Positions 51,598 through 61,094 of a DNA stretch of 64,000 bases are shown piece after piece. The translations under genes and the position numbers were made by a program. How positions within the stretch are numbered: position 1 is the stretch's first letter; each line of letters starts with the position of its first letter. The stretch is from Arthrobacter sp. N199823. Its GTDB lineage: Bacteria; Actinomycetota; Actinomycetes; Actinomycetales; Micrococcaceae. The notes under the pieces are model-generated. The model had not been told where the DNA came from and ran no database searches. It worked only from the letters and a program-made list of their open reading frames with translations. Location of the stretch: the NCBI RefSeq assembly GCF_002929705.1, contig NZ_PJIN01000001.1, positions 499,244-563,243 of the forward strand. Reading direction: 5' to 3'.

Positions 51598-53313
51598 TTA
51601 GCCCAGAAGCGCTGCCTGCAATGTGTCAAGTCCCACAGAGCCCAGATTGAGTGCCTGCGTGTGGAAGTCGCGAAGTGAGAATGCCTCCCCATCGCGGGCG
51701 GCGCGGGCATCACGGATGTCCTCCCAGAGACGCTGACCAATTTTGTAAGACGGCGCCTGACCCGGCCAGCCCAGATAGCGGTGAAATTCAAAGTCCAGCT
51801 GGCCCTCGGAGATGTCCAGGTTGGCGCGCAGGAATTCTAGGCCCTTCTCCGCGGTCCACGTTCCGGATCCCCACCGTTCCGGGACGGGCAGTTCCAGATG
51901 AACGCCAATGTCGAAGACCACGCGGGCCGCGCGCATGCGCTGGCCATCCAGCATGCCCATTTTGTCGCCGGGATCTGACAAGTAGCCCAGATCATCCATG
52001 AGCCGTTCGGCATAAAGTGCCCAGCCCTCGCCATGGCCTGACACCCAGCAGACGTTGCGGCGCCAGTCATTGAGCAGTGCCGACTGGTAGGTAGCAGTGG
52101 CTACCTGCAGGTGGTGGCCCGGCACACCCTCGTGGTAGACGGTGGTTGTTTCGGCCCACGTGGTGAAGGAATCCTCGCCCTCCGGGACGGACCACCACAT
52201 GCGGCCAGGGCGGGAAAAATCCTCAGACGGCCCGGTGTAATAGATGCCACCATCCTGGGTGGGTGCAATGCGGCACTCCAGGGTGCGCATGATGAAAGGA
52301 ATATCGAACTGTGTCCCTGCAAGGTCGGCAACAGCTGAGTTGGATAGCTGTTGCATCCACTCCACCAGCTCTCCGGTACCGTGCAATTGACGTGCCGGAT
52401 CGGCATTGAGTAGGGCTTTGGCTTCAGCGATGGTAGCGCCGGGCTCGATGGCCTGCGCCACGGCTTCCTGTTCGGCGATGATCCGGTCAAGCTCGGCAAT
52501 GCCCCACGCATAGGTCTCGGCTAGATCGACGGCGGAGCCCAAGAACTCCCGAGACGCGAGCGCATAGCGTTCCGCCCCGACGGCATCCTGTGTGGGCGCG
52601 ACAGGGAGTAGCTCCTCCCGCAGGAACAAGGCCAGAAGCCCATAGGCGGCGCGGGCCAGCTCCGCATTCGTGGCTAGCGCTTCGGTGAGGGCAGCTGGGA
52701 GGGACGTGCCGGCGTCGTCCGCTTCAGGGGAACGATCCAAGGTGGCATTGGCCGCCAGACTGGTGAAGAAACCGTCAGTGCTGGCATGCCGTTCACACTG
52801 GTCGATCACGGTGGCGACCTGCCGACGTGCGGCGATCAGCCCCCGGGTGGCACCGGCGCGCAGTGAGGCGATATAGCCGTCAATGGCGGCCGGGACATTG
52901 GCCAGACGGCCCGAAATATGCTCCCAATCGGAGGTGGTCGCGGTGGGCATGAGGTCGAAAATGGCGCGAATGCCCTGTGCCGGCGAAGCAATATTGTTCA
53001 AATCGGCCAGCGGCCAGCCCGTCGCATGGAGTTCCAGGTAAAGACCCAGCCGTTCCCGCATGGCGTGCAGAGTTACCGCATCCACCTCGTCAACGGGTTC
53101 CAGCGCGGCCAGCTCGGCCAAGGCGGTGCTGGCTGCATCGGCCAGTGCGTCCAGGCCCGTGGGGGAATGGTCACGATATTCACTCTCGCGGCCCGGATGC
53201 CCCAACTCGGTGGCAAATCCCGGGTCTAGGTCCAGCAGCCGCGCTGTGTAGCGGTTGGCGGTCTGGTCAATGGCTGTGGTGGGGCGGGCGGCGGGCTGCG
53301 CGGGCAAAGTCAT
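51598..53313 (-). CDS. DUF885 family metallopeptidase-like protein
   Basis: 571 residues from ATG 53313 (the frame is open to 53349). The catalytic site resembles a gluzincin: VYHEGVPGHHLQVATATYQ gives HExxPGHH, with a downstream glutamate in GHGEGWALYAERLMDDLGY. This is the DUF885 domain seen in many Actinobacteria, predicted zinc-dependent peptidase or carboxypeptidase. There is no signal peptide, so cytoplasmic. Transcribed on the minus strand in line with accE and accD5 but separated by 84 bases. Confidence 0.9.
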   Translation of the reverse strand: MTLPAQPAARPTTAIDQTANRYTARLLDLDPGFATELGHPGRESEYRDHSPTGLDALADAASTALAELAALEPVDEVDAVTLHAMRERLGLYLELHATGWPLADLNNIASPAQGIRAIFDLMPTATTSDWEHISGRLANVPAAIDGYIASLRAGATRGLIAARRQVATVIDQCERHASTDGFFTSLAANATLDRSPEADDAGTSLPAALTEALATNAELARAAYGLLALFLREELLPVAPTQDAVGAERYALASREFLGSAVDLAETYAWGIAELDRIIAEQEAVAQAIEPGATIAEAKALLNADPARQLHGTGELVEWMQQLSNSAVADLAGTQFDIPFIMRTLECRIAPTQDGGIYYTGPSEDFSRPGRMWWSVPEGEDSFTTWAETTTVYHEGVPGHHLQVATATYQSALLNDWRRNVCWVSGHGEGWALYAERLMDDLGYLSDPGDKMGMLDGQRMRAARVVFDIGVHLELPVPERWGSGTWTAEKGLEFLRANLDISEGQLDFEFHRYLGWPGQAPSYKIGQRLWEDIRDARAARDGEAFSLRDFHTQALNLGSVGLDTLQAALLG

Positions 53314-53397
53314 GCCCACGAGCCTACCTGCCCGCACCCGCCGCTGCACTTATCCGAATGGGGACCTATCCGGCTGAGGCTCTATCTGGCTGAGGCC

Positions 53398-53634
53398 CTA
53401 CCTGACCGAACGGCGCCAGGAACCCGAGCCGGGCTTGGGCGGCAGATTCAAGTGCACCCTCCTGGCCCAATGCCGAGTGGGGGCCGCTTTGCCTTCATTA
53501 TCCTCGCCAGATTGCAGAGCAAGCACGACGGCGGTCACGGCGGCCAGCTCTTCCGCGGTGGGATTGCCGCGGGTCACGTTGAGCAACGGCGCGTTCTCTG
53601 GTCCGGCTGCCGAAGTTTCCTGGGTGGCTGTCAC
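53398..53634 (-). CDS. accE: acyl-CoA carboxylase epsilon subunit
   Basis: 78 residues. AccE-type features: [24 protein letters not shown], then a basic linker with a conserved tryptophan ([23 protein letters not shown]). This small protein stabilises AccA-AccD complexes in actinobacteria. Its ATG overlaps the accD5 stop (ATGA), so equal production with the beta subunit is likely. Confidence 0.92.
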   Translation of the reverse strand: MTATQETSAAGPENAPLLNVTRGNPTAEELAAVTAVVLALQSGEDNEGKAAPTRHWARRVHLNLPPKPGSGSWRRSVR

Positions 53635-55214
53635 AGCGGGATGTTTCCATGCTTCTTGGCGGGCAGGCTGGCACGCTTGTCACGCAGTGCTCGCAGGCCC
53701 TTGATGAGTTGGATGCGGGTATCGGCGGGTGCGATTACGGCGTCCACGTAACCCAGTTGTGCAGCCTGGTACGGGTTGAGGAGTTCGTCTTCGTAGTCAC
53801 GCACAATCTCGGCACGGCGGGCCTCGACGTCGCCGCCGTCGGCCTCAACGGAGGCAAGGTCGCGGCGGTACAAGATATTCACGGCGCCCTGAGCGCCCAT
53901 GACGCCGATCTGGGCGGTGGGCCAGGCGAGGTTCAAATCAGCGCCGAGCTTCTTGGAACCCATCACGATGTACGCTCCACCGTAAGCCTTACGGGTGATG
54001 ACCGTCAGCTTCGGCACGGTTGCTTCGGCGTAGGCGTAGAGCAGCTTGGCGCCACGGCGGATGATGCCCTGGAACTCCTGATCCTTACCGGGCAGGAAGC
54101 CAGGGACATCGACCAGCGTGATGATGGGGATGTTGAAGGCATCGCAATTGCGGACAAAACGGGCAGCCTTTTCGGAAGCGTTGATGTCCAGGGTGCCGGC
54201 AAATTGCATGGGCTGGTTGGCCACAATGCCTACCGTGTGGCCCTCGATGCGGCCGTAGCCGATCATGATGTTGGGAGCGTATAGGGCCTGCATCTCCAAG
54301 AAGTGGCCGTCATCGAGGATCTGCTCGATGACTGCACGCATGTTGTACGGGTGGTTTGCCGAATCCGGGATCAACGCGTCCAAGGCGAGATCGGCGTCGT
54401 CGAGCTCCAATTCCTGCTCATGCTCGGTGACGGGCGCCTCGGCCAGGTTGTTGGATGGGAGGAAGTCAAGCAGTTCGCGGACAAACTCAATGGCGTCAGC
54501 TTCATCCGTGGCCAGGTACGTGGACGTTCCCGTGGTGGTGTTGTGCTGGCGGGCACCACCCAAGGTTTCCATGTCGACGTCTTCGCCCGTGACGGTTTTG
54601 ATGACGTCGGGGCCGGTGATAAACATGTGGCTGGATTTGTCCACCATGACTACGTAGTCCGTCAGGGCGGGGGAGTAAGCAGCTCCGCCGGCGCACGGGC
54701 CCATGATGAGCGAGATTTGCGGGACGACGCCGGATGCGTGGACATTGTTGCGGAAGATATCGGCAAACATGGCCAGTGATGCCACGCCCTCCTGGATACG
54801 AGCACCACCACCGTCGTTGATGCCGACAACCGGGCAACCGTTGCGCAGTGCGAATTCCTGCACCTTGACGATCTTCTCGCCATTGACCTGGCTGAGGGAG
54901 CCGCCGTAAACGCTGAAGTCCTGGCTGTAAATGGCGACAAGACGGCCATCCACGTTGCCGTAGCCGGATACCACGCCGTCGCCCAAAGGCTTCTTCTTCT
55001 CCATGCCAAAAGCTGTGGAGCGGTGAACGGCCAAGGCATCAAACTCCACGAAGGAATCCGGGTCTACCAGCAGATCGATGCGTTCGCGAGCCGTGTTGCG
55101 GCCCTTTGCGTGTTGCTTCTCGACGGCGGCCTCACCGGAGGGCATTTCAGCCTGAGCCATCCTGTCGCGGAAATCGGCAATTTTGCCTGCTGTCGTCGAT
55201 AGATCGTGGCTCAT
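53631..55214 (-). CDS. accD5: acyl-CoA carboxylase beta subunit
   Basis: 527 residues from ATG 55214 (GGAG 6 bases upstream; a GTG two codons earlier at 55220 is possible). Carboxyltransferase body: [85 protein letters not shown], and [54 protein letters not shown]. It transfers CO2 from AccA3-biotin to propionyl- or acetyl-CoA. Typical of AccD5/PccB-like enzymes. First gene with accE. Confidence 0.95.
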   Translation of the reverse strand: MSHDLSTTAGKIADFRDRMAQAEMPSGEAAVEKQHAKGRNTARERIDLLVDPDSFVEFDALAVHRSTAFGMEKKKPLGDGVVSGYGNVDGRLVAIYSQDFSVYGGSLSQVNGEKIVKVQEFALRNGCPVVGINDGGGARIQEGVASLAMFADIFRNNVHASGVVPQISLIMGPCAGGAAYSPALTDYVVMVDKSSHMFITGPDVIKTVTGEDVDMETLGGARQHNTTTGTSTYLATDEADAIEFVRELLDFLPSNNLAEAPVTEHEQELELDDADLALDALIPDSANHPYNMRAVIEQILDDGHFLEMQALYAPNIMIGYGRIEGHTVGIVANQPMQFAGTLDINASEKAARFVRNCDAFNIPIITLVDVPGFLPGKDQEFQGIIRRGAKLLYAYAEATVPKLTVITRKAYGGAYIVMGSKKLGADLNLAWPTAQIGVMGAQGAVNILYRRDLASVEADGGDVEARRAEIVRDYEDELLNPYQAAQLGYVDAVIAPADTRIQLIKGLRALRDKRASLPAKKHGNIPL

Positions 55215-55317
55215 TGACACTCCGGATCAATAGTGTGGATACTTGCAGACCTTCATAGGAACCGCACAAAAGGTCAAACTCTACTGACAGTCTAATAACG
55301 ATATGGGTCCCTGCATG

Positions 55318-55332
55318 TGTAGGAACCCTACA
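55318..55332. promoter_or_regulatory. palindromic site upstream of accD5 (shared with accA3)
   Basis: TGTAGG-AAC-CCTACA is perfectly symmetric, and the extension CCTACAAA equals the right half of the site upstream of accA3. It lies 103-118 bases before the accD5 start. It is a candidate binding site of a common lipid-biosynthesis regulator. Confidence 0.55.
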
Positions 55333-55438
55333 AAGTCGGCCGAAAAGTATCTGGCGTTTTGTCCCAGTTTCCACTTTTTGACCCGGGACGGTCTCAGTGG
55401 TGGTTCCACGTGGGGGCCACATTGGCTCAGTGGCTGTT

Positions 55439-57754
55439 TCAGCTGCGGTTCTTCTGGAGGCCGTGGTGGTAGTTGTTGCGGCGGTTTCTTTGGGCGGGGT
55501 CAAGGGTCCACGGCGGTGTGAACCAAGGAGTGCCGTCGATGATGTGGGCTTGCCATTGACTGTGGTGGATGAGGGTGTGGTGGGCTCCACAGAGCAAAGC
55601 GGCGTTGTTGAGGTTGGTTTCTCCGCCTTCTTGCCACGGGATTACATGGTGGGCTTCACACCATGTGGCGGCTGCCCGGCAGTCAGGGAAGGCGCAGCCG
55701 AGGTCTCTAGCGAAGAGGAGTTTGCGCTGAGCAGGTGTGAAGAGGCGGTGGCTGCGGCCGACATTGATGATTTCTTGTCCGGTGCCGTAAGTGATGTTGG
55801 TTATTTCGGGATCGCACAGCGATTGGCTGAACAGACTTAGCGGCATGGGGCCGCTATACGTGGTGTAGGCGGTGCCGAGGCGGTCGGTGCGGCGTAGGTC
55901 TTCTTCCGTGCAACTGATGATGAGTTGAGTTTTCAGTCCTCCGTTGAGGGGGAGCATTCCGGTGCGAGCTGCGAGTTTCACGCAGGAGATCAGCCCTTCA
56001 AGGAGTTTCTGCCCGTTGGTGCGGGTGTCTTTCACGGCCGAGTCAGTGCTGAACGGGTCGATCGGGTCAAGACCGGGCAGGGTTTCATTATCGCCAGGTG
56101 CTGGGACGTCTACCCCGTAGACGGAATGTGGCCAAGGGTTGTCGTTTTCATCTTCAGGGGCGCCGTCACTTTCACTGGGTCCAGTGCTGGCGCCGCTGGC
56201 GGTGCCACTGCCGCTGATGTTGGTAAGTGGGATGCTGTCCCACCCGGGGCCGAAGCCATGGTCCGGTGGCTGTGGCGGTGGGGGCGGCTCCGGAGGGTAT
56301 GACGGTGGCGGTGCTCCCGTGTGACCTTCGGGTTCGCCTCGAGGTTCGCTTTCTGTGGCTGTGTGCGTGGGCTGGGGTGTCGACGCGGGTGTGGCTGATG
56401 GTGTGGCGCTGAACCAGAACCAGGTGTCTCCGTCGTAGACAGGAGGCATCGCGTTTTCAGGAGCTTGCGGTGGGCGAGGTGGAATTTCCCACGGTTCGAG
56501 TCGACGTCGTCATCCGTTGATGAGTGGTGGAGGAATCGGCCGTGCTGGTTCGGATTCAGGATCAGGCTCAGGATCTGGCGCTGTGTCTGTATCTGGTTCA
56601 GGATCTGGAGCTGGCTCAGCCTCTGAACAGGGATCAGGCTCGGGCGGTGGCGGGGCAGCTTGCTGCTGCACCGCGGATGACTGTGGTGGTGGTCCTTGGG
56701 GTGGTGGGCCTGACTGTGCTGTATCTGGGGTTCGGGATTCCCTGCTGGAGGGTGGATCCGTGCTGGTGCTGGTGCTGGTGCTGGTGCTGGTGGTCAAAAG
56801 GTCGGAGAGGTCGTGGAGGTTGTCTAGCAGTGATTCTTGCCCGTCACATTCTTCGTTGCCTCCATTGCCGTCCCCTGCTGCTGTGGTGGTGAGGGTGTCG
56901 ATGTTGGTGTGTTTGTTGGGGTTGGTAGCGAAGCTGATTATGGCCATGAGCTGTTCGTATTGTTCGACGGTGCAGGCTCCATACAGGGAGACTAGCCCCC
57001 GGCGGGGCTTGCGGAAGAACAAGCCTTGGCGTGCAAGTAGATCGGACTCGCTGGGTTTGTTCCCGTCGGGATCTAGATGGCTCATGATCTGGTTCCCCAC
57101 CGACCTGATGAAATCAGGGCCTTGAAGTTGACCGGTAGCAACAAGGGCTTCTTCGACTTCGACGGATTTCTCTTCGCTGATGCGGCCATTGCTGGCGAGC
57201 CGGACGGCTTCTTTGAGATAGTGAGAAACGCTCACAGCGCGTTCTTGGGAGAGAGATCCGCTGAAGAAAGCCTCTGCCAAGATCGGATGAGCGGTGGGGG
57301 CTACAGCGCCCGTGATGGTGTCAACCACAGGCAGGACTTGTTTGGCCAAGGCGATTCTGCGGTGAGCTTCACTGGAGCTTAATTGCAGGGACTGCACGAG
57401 TACGTCGACGGTCCCACGAGCACCAGTCTCGGCATAGCGCCCGGCCGTGACACGCAGATCCATTTCCCCAGCGTTTTGGACGCTCAATGCCTGTGCGACG
57501 CACATCAAACGCTCTACGTCTTGAGACCACTGCGCAAACTCCACGTCAGAGAGGGAGTCGAGATCAACGCCAACGTCAACGCAACTATCCGATGGTGAGG
57601 GCACAGAAGATTGGGACGAGTGTGAAGACGGTGCAGGGGTGCCTGTTGAGCACAAAGCCCGGACAAGATTGAGGAGTTGGTGTACATGATCACCAACCCT
57701 TAAAACCCCTGAATGGGGAGTCGGTTCAACCGGCATCCCCGCCGTTGTGTCCAT
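55439..57754 (-). pseudogene. DUF222-HNH endonuclease (13E12 type) interrupted by one in-frame TGA
   Basis: The frame is one continuous reading frame of 2316 bases except for a single TGA at 56510-56512. The first 414 codons (57754-56513) hold the DUF222 domain (FAQWSQDVERLMCVAQALSVQNAGEM; GACTVEQYEQLMAIIS), ending in a Pro/Asp/Glu/Ser-rich repeat that reads PPPLING, then the stop, then RRRLEPWEIPPRPPQAPENA in the same frame. The 3' part keeps a complete HNH domain (GCAFPDCRAAATWCEAHHVIPWQEGGETNLNNAALLCGAHHTLIHH). The stop lies in the low-complexity linker. Either a recent nonsense mutation or two separate proteins; a base-call error or readthrough is possible. No ribosome-binding site precedes the first ATG after the stop (56449). 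Confidence 0.82.
56760..56792. repeat. hexanucleotide array (GTGCTG)x5.5 within the DUF222 gene
   Basis: Five and a half copies of GTGCTG on the plus strand encode a Ser-Thr run in the minus-strand linker (TSTSTSTSTST). In-frame length change by slippage is expected, as six is a multiple of three. Confidence 0.85.
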
Positions 57755-57918
57755 AGCTCTATTTTATGAGAGGGTACTGACATTTAAGGGCCGTAGAAGC
57801 CCCTGTGGGGACAACTGCAACCCAGCAGTCCCTGTGGAGGAATGAACACCCGTTTTTAGGCTGGAATCTCAACCCTAGGAAGGATTCTCCAGTCTCAGCG
57901 CCGGATAGGATTAGTACT

Positions 57919-59076
57919 ATGAACGGCGCCGCAACAAACCCTGATCAGAACGGTCAGACCCGACCCCATCAGCTGCCAGCGGCAGCTCTCAACTCTGCCC
58001 CCATCAAACTTGACCCTGCCCGCTTGAAGTCAGAGCTGATGCATCCGCGGGGAGACTTTGGGCGCGTTGATGTGGTGGACTCAGCGGGGTCGACCAACAC
58101 CGATTTGGCCGCTGGCGCTGCAGACGTCCAGCAGTACTTTCCGTCCCTGAGCGTCTTGATTGCCGATGCTCAACCTGCCGGCAAAGGTCGGCTTGGGCGG
58201 GCGTGGGAAGTACCAGCTGGAGCTGCCATGATTTCCAGCGTCTTGGTGTGGCCGGGGGAGCAGTGCGCCGCAGGCGAGTCAGGCGTAGCCAACCCGACAG
58301 AAACAGCTTTTGCTGCCACGGGCTACGGATGGCTGTCCATTCTGGCCGGAGTGGCACTCTGTCAGGCGCTGCGGACTCTCACGGGCGTTCCGGCCACGCT
58401 GAAGTGGCCCAATGATGTGGTGGTCAACGGCAAGAAGCTGGCGGGGATCCTCGCCCAAGTGGTCCCCAAGCCGATGGCTCCTACCTCACAGATGCCCACA
58501 TCCCAGGTGCCCACATCCGCAGGTCAGACAGCGCACCAGCTTTCAAGAGCCCGCACGTCAGGCTCCCACCCTTCACAAGCACAGCCCTCACAAGCACAGC
58601 CTTCAGCAGTCACCGGAAGAGTGGGGGAACGCACTCAGTCGGGAATCGGCGTCGTGGTTGGGGTAGGGGTCAATGTCAGCGCAGAGCAAACTGACCTGCC
58701 TACTGAAAGGGCCACCTCGTTGTTGATTGAGGGGGTTCAGGGGTCAGGGTTGGATAGGAATGAGCTGTTGCCGGCCTACCTGAATAATTTTGCCCGGCTG
58801 TACCAGGCGTTTGTAGCTGTGGGTGGGAATGCGCAGGCCCCTATGCAAGGTGGTGCCAGCGCTGTGGATCTGGCCCGCAACCTCATGAGCACGCTAGGTC
58901 AGGAAGTGCGGGCAGAATTACCCGGCGACACCCTGCTCTACGGCACGGCTGTGGACTTGAATAGTGACGGCAGTTTGCTGTTGCGCGTTGCCGCCGGCAC
59001 CGAACATACCGTCAGCGCCGGCGACGTGGTCCACCTGCGCAGGACTGGTCCGGATGGTGCCCTTGGCTATGCATAA
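57919..59076 (+). CDS. birA: biotin-protein ligase
   Basis: 385 residues from ATG 57919. Biotin-ligase motifs: AQPAGKGRLGRAWEVPAGAAMISS (biotinyl-AMP loop), LKWPNDVVVNGKKLAGIL, then GIGVVVGVGVNVS. There is no N-terminal helix-turn-helix, so a monofunctional class I enzyme. An insertion of about 55 residues rich in Ser/Gln/Pro (SQMPTSQVPTS...SQAQPSQAQPS) lies between the lysine motif and GIGV, with short repeats. It attaches biotin to AccA3 Lys564. TAGGAT 7 bases before the ATG with no Shine-Dalgarno suggests a leaderless start. Next to the carboxylase genes. Confidence 0.92.
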   Translation: MNGAATNPDQNGQTRPHQLPAAALNSAPIKLDPARLKSELMHPRGDFGRVDVVDSAGSTNTDLAAGAADVQQYFPSLSVLIADAQPAGKGRLGRAWEVPAGAAMISSVLVWPGEQCAAGESGVANPTETAFAATGYGWLSILAGVALCQALRTLTGVPATLKWPNDVVVNGKKLAGILAQVVPKPMAPTSQMPTSQVPTSAGQTAHQLSRARTSGSHPSQAQPSQAQPSAVTGRVGERTQSGIGVVVGVGVNVSAEQTDLPTERATSLLIEGVQGSGLDRNELLPAYLNNFARLYQAFVAVGGNAQAPMQGGASAVDLARNLMSTLGQEVRAELPGDTLLYGTAVDLNSDGSLLLRVAAGTEHTVSAGDVVHLRRTGPDGALGYA

Positions 59077-59668
59077 GTTGATGCTCGAGCACGAACAGGT
59101 GGAGATTCGCTGCCATCCGCATTCGCGAACGTTGGTGGGACCCATTTCCGTGGGTTTGCTGGTCATCATGCTGGGATCTGCGGCGTTGGCGAAACTTCAG
59201 CCCCTGACGTTTGCGGAATGGGCGCCTGCTGCGGGGCCATGGCGCCAACCGCTGGTGGTGGTTGTGGTGGCGGCGGTGTGTTTGCTGCTGCTGGTCTATC
59301 CGATCAGGCGGGTCTTGCGGTGGGCTGGGACCAAATACACGCTGACCAATCAGCGCTTACTGGTACGCCAAGGCCTGGTGGGCAGGAAGCTGCAGATACA
59401 CGTCCTGGCCCACATGCAGGAGGTGCGCGCCGTTCAGAATTGGCGCCAACGAATGGTGGGTTCTGGTGATTTGCAACTGATCGCACACCCGGACACAGTA
59501 GTGACGGTGCGGGAAATACCGCACTGGAACCAGTTTAATAAGGATGCCCAACAATTTTGGGCCACGGAGTTCCGAGCGTCCATGCAGCAAACTCCCCAAG
59601 ATCGGGACTACGCTTGGACCGTAGGTATGAGCGAGAAGGAGCTGCGCAAGCTTGGAAGAGACCACTGA
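59069..59668 (+). CDS. PH-domain membrane protein
   Basis: 199 residues from ATG 59069, overlapping the birA stop by eight bases; the open frame begins at 58964, and ATG 59054 or 59081 could also be used. Two membrane helices (GPISVGLLVIMLGSAALA; PLVVVVVAAVCLLLLVYP) are followed by a bacterial PH domain (YTLTNQRLLVRQGLVGRKLQIHVLAHMQEVRAVQNWRQRMVGSGDLQLI). Such proteins (YdbS/YdbT-like bPH_2) are common membrane proteins of Actinobacteria of unclear role. It overlaps the start of the cyclase gene. Confidence 0.82.
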   Translation: MHKLMLEHEQVEIRCHPHSRTLVGPISVGLLVIMLGSAALAKLQPLTFAEWAPAAGPWRQPLVVVVVAAVCLLLLVYPIRRVLRWAGTKYTLTNQRLLVRQGLVGRKLQIHVLAHMQEVRAVQNWRQRMVGSGDLQLIAHPDTVVTVREIPHWNQFNKDAQQFWATEFRASMQQTPQDRDYAWTVGMSEKELRKLGRDH

Positions 59669-60731
59669 TCCACCCGAGCCATCGTTAACGCCTGCCTCGC
59701 ATAATCAAACCAAGGCATTGGAAACGCAGCTTTTGGGCGGCGAACGGACCATGAAGCGCCGTGATGTAGCCGCCGGAGTTGGCGTTTCATTGCTGTCTGC
59801 CCGCAAAATTTGGCGCGCCATGGGTTTCCCCAATCTGGGCGACGAAGACGTGGCGTTCACTGAGCGTGACCAGGAAGCGCTGCAAATAGTGGTCACCATG
59901 GTGCGCGAGGGTCTGCTGACTGAAGAAACTGCCATTTCCGTCACCCGTTCCATCGGCCAGATGACGGACCGTATGGCTGTCTGGCAAATCGAGGCCCTGG
60001 TGGAAGACCTGGTGGTGGAACACGGTGTCAGCGACGCTGAGGCTCGCCGCGCCGTTGTTTCCGAGCTGCCCAACTTGATTCCGCCACTGGAAGAGCTGTT
60101 GGTGTATTCCTACCGACGCCAGCTCAACGCTGGCATCCAGCGTCTTGCCGTGCGCGCCCAGGAAGGCTTGGCCTCCAGTGAATTAGGGCGCGACGGCGAC
60201 GAAGATGACGCGCCGTTGCCCCTGGCCCGCGCCGTGGGCTTTGCCGACTTGGTCAGCTATACCTCTTTGTCTCGGCGCATGAATGAGAAGACCCTGGCTC
60301 GGCTGGTTCAGCGTTTTGAAAACATTTGTGCCGAGATCATTAGCGTCGGTGGCGGCCGCTTGGTGAAGACCATTGGCGATGAAGTGTTGTTCAACTGCGA
60401 GACGCCTGTGGCTGGTGCTCAGATTTCTCTGGCTCTCGCAGAGGCCATGGCGGCCGACGATTTCCTTCCCGAAGCCCGTGTTGCCATGGTGTGGGGCCGT
60501 GTGCTCTCCCGACTGGGCGATATTTACGGTCCAACCGTGAACCTGGCCGCCCGTCTGACATCGTTGGCGCAACCCGGAACCGTCCTGATTGACTCGGTCA
60601 CGGCCTCGGCGCTGTCCGGCGACGACCGCTTTATCCTGACTCAGCTCCCCGTGGAAAATGTCCGTGGATTCGGCGAAATTGCGCCGGTTCTGCTGGGGCG
60701 CGGCACGGGCAAGGGCCTCGTCGTCGACTAA
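59652..60731 (+). CDS. class III adenylate cyclase with N-terminal pH-sensing-like domain
   Basis: 359 residues from TTG 59652 (AAGGAG 10 bases upstream); a shorter product from ATG 59751 is possible. The first 180 residues are an all-helical autoinhibitory domain like that of Mycobacterium Rv1264 (VGVSLLSARKIWRAMGFPNLGDEDVAFTERDQEAL), which senses acid pH. The catalytic domain has both metal aspartates (Asp199 in VGFADLVSYT, Asp243 in KTIGDEVLF), the purine-binding Lys239 and the transition-state Asn297/Arg301 (PTVNLAARL), so activity is expected. It overlaps the PH-domain gene. Confidence 0.9.
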   Translation: MEETTDPPEPSLTPASHNQTKALETQLLGGERTMKRRDVAAGVGVSLLSARKIWRAMGFPNLGDEDVAFTERDQEALQIVVTMVREGLLTEETAISVTRSIGQMTDRMAVWQIEALVEDLVVEHGVSDAEARRAVVSELPNLIPPLEELLVYSYRRQLNAGIQRLAVRAQEGLASSELGRDGDEDDAPLPLARAVGFADLVSYTSLSRRMNEKTLARLVQRFENICAEIISVGGGRLVKTIGDEVLFNCETPVAGAQISLALAEAMAADDFLPEARVAMVWGRVLSRLGDIYGPTVNLAARLTSLAQPGTVLIDSVTASALSGDDRFILTQLPVENVRGFGEIAPVLLGRGTGKGLVVD

Positions 60732-61094
60732 AGGCGGCCTTTTGCTGCCGGCAATGCTGGGCGTAGGGCCTGCGATCCCGTGCCCGTTTCCTTGATCTCG
60801 TGTGCCCGTAGCTAGGCCTGTTTCCTTACCTGGCCGCACTGCCACGTACGACGCCGGGTCCCGGCTTCCAGCGTGCCCTCACCGAGGTGCGGCTAGGGTG
60901 AGCGCACCCCCAGCGTGTGTCTGTGAGTTGTTGTGTCTCAATTGCGTCTCGACAAAGAAAAATCTGTTGACACTCGAAACCGTGACATGTCATATTTTAC
61001 TGACAAGCGAAGTGTGATCTAGATTACGTTTGCCAGGCGAACGGGTTATCCCGAACAGCTCGGCCGCGTTGTCACGTCAAAGGAGCTGTAGGCA
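60732..61094. promoter_or_regulatory. livJ upstream region
   Basis: 363 bases after the cyclase gene without a gene. It has a GTACGACGCCGGG motif at 60846-60858, the promoter listed next, and AAGGAGCTG about 10 bases ahead of the livJ ATG. No conserved riboswitch was recognised. Confidence 0.6.
60967..60996 (+). promoter_or_regulatory. livJ promoter with palindromic operator
   Basis: TTGACA (60967-60972) and CATATT (60991-60996), spaced 18 bases (or TCATAT, spaced 17). The perfect palindrome TGACATGTCA (60983-60992) sits between the two boxes, where a repressor would block polymerase. The start codon is at 61095. Confidence 0.65.
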
